In this document: in pieces, positions 52,515 to 53,194 of the stretch | Position numbering within the stretch: position 1 is the stretch's first letter | How the letters are laid out: each line of letters starts with the position of its first letter | From: an uncultured Verrucomicrobiota bacterium | GTDB lineage: Bacteria; Verrucomicrobiota; Verrucomicrobiia; Limisphaerales; UBA9464 | DNA length: 53,194 nucleotides | NCBI GenBank assembly: GCA_903842505.1 | Contig: CAIMMI010000087.1 | Location: forward strand, 1-53,194 | Reading direction: 5' to 3' | Notes under the pieces: generated by a model | Told to the model about the DNA's origin: nothing | Seen by the model: only the letters and a program-made list of their open reading frames with translations | Database searches by the model: none | Program-made: the position numbers and the translations under genes

Positions 52515-53194
52515 ATGACCGCCACCCGTTCGCACCTCAAGGATCTGGACTACTCCGTCGTGCAGCAGTGCATGCACTGCGGGCTTTGCCTGCCCACCTG
52601 CCCGACGTACGACGCCACCAAGCTCGAGCGCAACAGCCCCCGCGGGCGCATCGCCCTCATGCGGGCCATCGCCGACGACCGGATGGAGGTAACGCCCTCG
52701 TTCGGCGAGGAGATGTACTTCTGCCTCGGCTGCCTCGCTTGCATGACTGCGTGTCCCGCCGGCGTGAACTACGCCGAGCTTTTCGAGCACGCCCGCGCCG
52801 AGGTCGAATCCAAGGGTGTCCTCAACAACCCGCAGCGCGGCGTCATCCGCAAGGCCACGCTCTCGTGGCTGTTCATGGACCACGGCCGGCTCCAGATGGT
52901 CGGCAAGGCCATGCAACTCTGGCAGGACACCGGCCTCCAGGGCCTGCTGCGCAAGTCCGGCGTCACGAAGCTGCTCCCCAAGCGCCTCCGCGAACTCGAG
53001 GCCATGACGCCCACCGTCCAGCCGAAGTTCTCGGACGAACTCATCGACACCGTCACCCCAGCCACCGGGACGAAGCGCTTCCGCGTCGCCCTCCTCACCG
53101 GCTGCGCCCAGGACCTGCTCTTCTCCGACGTCAACCGCGACACCGCCGAGGTCCTCGCCCGCAACGGATGCGAGGTCTATACGCCCTCGAACCA
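52515..53194 (+). CDS. glcF: Glycolate oxidase iron-sulfur subunit (3' end beyond window)
   Basis: 226 complete codons from ATG 52515 to the right edge with no stop. Two ferredoxin-type cluster motifs are intact: CMHCGLCLPTCP (Cys19, 22, 25, 29) and CLGCLACMTACP (Cys70, 73, 76, 80). The start of the first cysteine-rich CCG domain follows (LLTGCAQDLLFSDVNRDT). The order fits GlcF, which takes electrons from the flavin subunit oxidising glycolate to glyoxylate; related lactate or glycerol-3-phosphate dehydrogenase subunits share this layout, so the substrate is not certain. The flavin subunits are not in the window. Confidence 0.85.
   Translation, partial: MTATRSHLKDLDYSVVQQCMHCGLCLPTCPTYDATKLERNSPRGRIALMRAIADDRMEVTPSFGEEMYFCLGCLACMTACPAGVNYAELFEHARAEVESKGVLNNPQRGVIRKATLSWLFMDHGRLQMVGKAMQLWQDTGLQGLLRKSGVTKLLPKRLRELEAMTPTVQPKFSDELIDTVTPATGTKRFRVALLTGCAQDLLFSDVNRDTAEVLARNGCEVYTPSN

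Overview
The window is GC-rich chromosomal DNA from a bacterium that is most likely a member of Verrucomicrobiota (Limisphaerales/Pedosphaera-like). The evidence is two DUF1592-DUF1552 cassettes and a DUF1501 protein (families concentrated in Planctomycetes and Verrucomicrobia), a prepilin with the AFTLIELLVVIAIIGILA start common in this phylum, many large secreted proteins of unknown role, and intergenic DNA packed with palindromic repeats. There is no rRNA, CRISPR array or intact mobile element. The phylum call is an inference; no marker phylogeny could be run.

Layout. 1-5951: a partial secreted protein, a DUF1592 cytochrome-like protein with its DUF1552 partner, an SGNH-type lipoprotein and a GNAT acetyltransferase. 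6092-8102: a small graveyard of toxin-antitoxin and abortive-infection genes (DUF433 antitoxin, truncated DUF5615 toxin, internally deleted AbiEi, truncated AbiEii, frameshifted HTH protein) on the 3' side of tRNA-Cys, with an imperfect copy of the tRNA 3' end on the far side. 8348-18293: CHASE2-adenylate cyclase, riboflavin synthase, dicarboxylate/glutamate symporter, two paralogous ABC-2 permeases, sigma-54. 18401-25224: a second DUF1592-DUF1552 cassette with a giant (1387-residue) DUF1592 protein, a small basic protein and a radical SAM protein.

25305-30680: a str/S10 segment on the minus strand, rpsL-rpsG-fusA-rpsJ-rplC-rplD-rplW. A terminator-like hairpin lies between rpsG and fusA and another directly after rplW; tuf and the rest of the S10 operon are absent. 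30917-33982: CHAD protein, sugar isomerase, pyrD, tRNA-Arg(UCU). 34087-37155: a compact plus-strand operon of an anchored helical protein, a type II pseudopilin-like protein and an ABC ATPase/permease pair. 38007-46911: DUF1501 protein, PPC-domain protein, small membrane protein, an anchored protein made of about 21 repeats of 32 residues, and a large EF-hand membrane protein. 47554-53194: pyruvate carboxylase, an SMP-30/gluconolactonase-like secreted protein, and the start of a glycolate oxidase iron-sulfur subunit.

The most distinctive feature beyond the genes is a set of non-coding repeat families: a roughly 95-130 bp inverted-terminal-repeat element (ends GGTGGGGCGAG), a CAAGTTTCAAG core repeat, CCAGT hairpins, an 86-bp tandem hairpin unit, a 38-bp tandem unit, a 254-bp inverted element and an ATCTGCG element. 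They fill most gaps longer than 200 bases. No complete new system can be demonstrated from the sequence alone. The best leads are the repeat families, the 32-residue repeat protein, the degenerate tRNA-Cys island, the cyclase lacking its catalytic asparagine, and the rearranged ribosomal operon.
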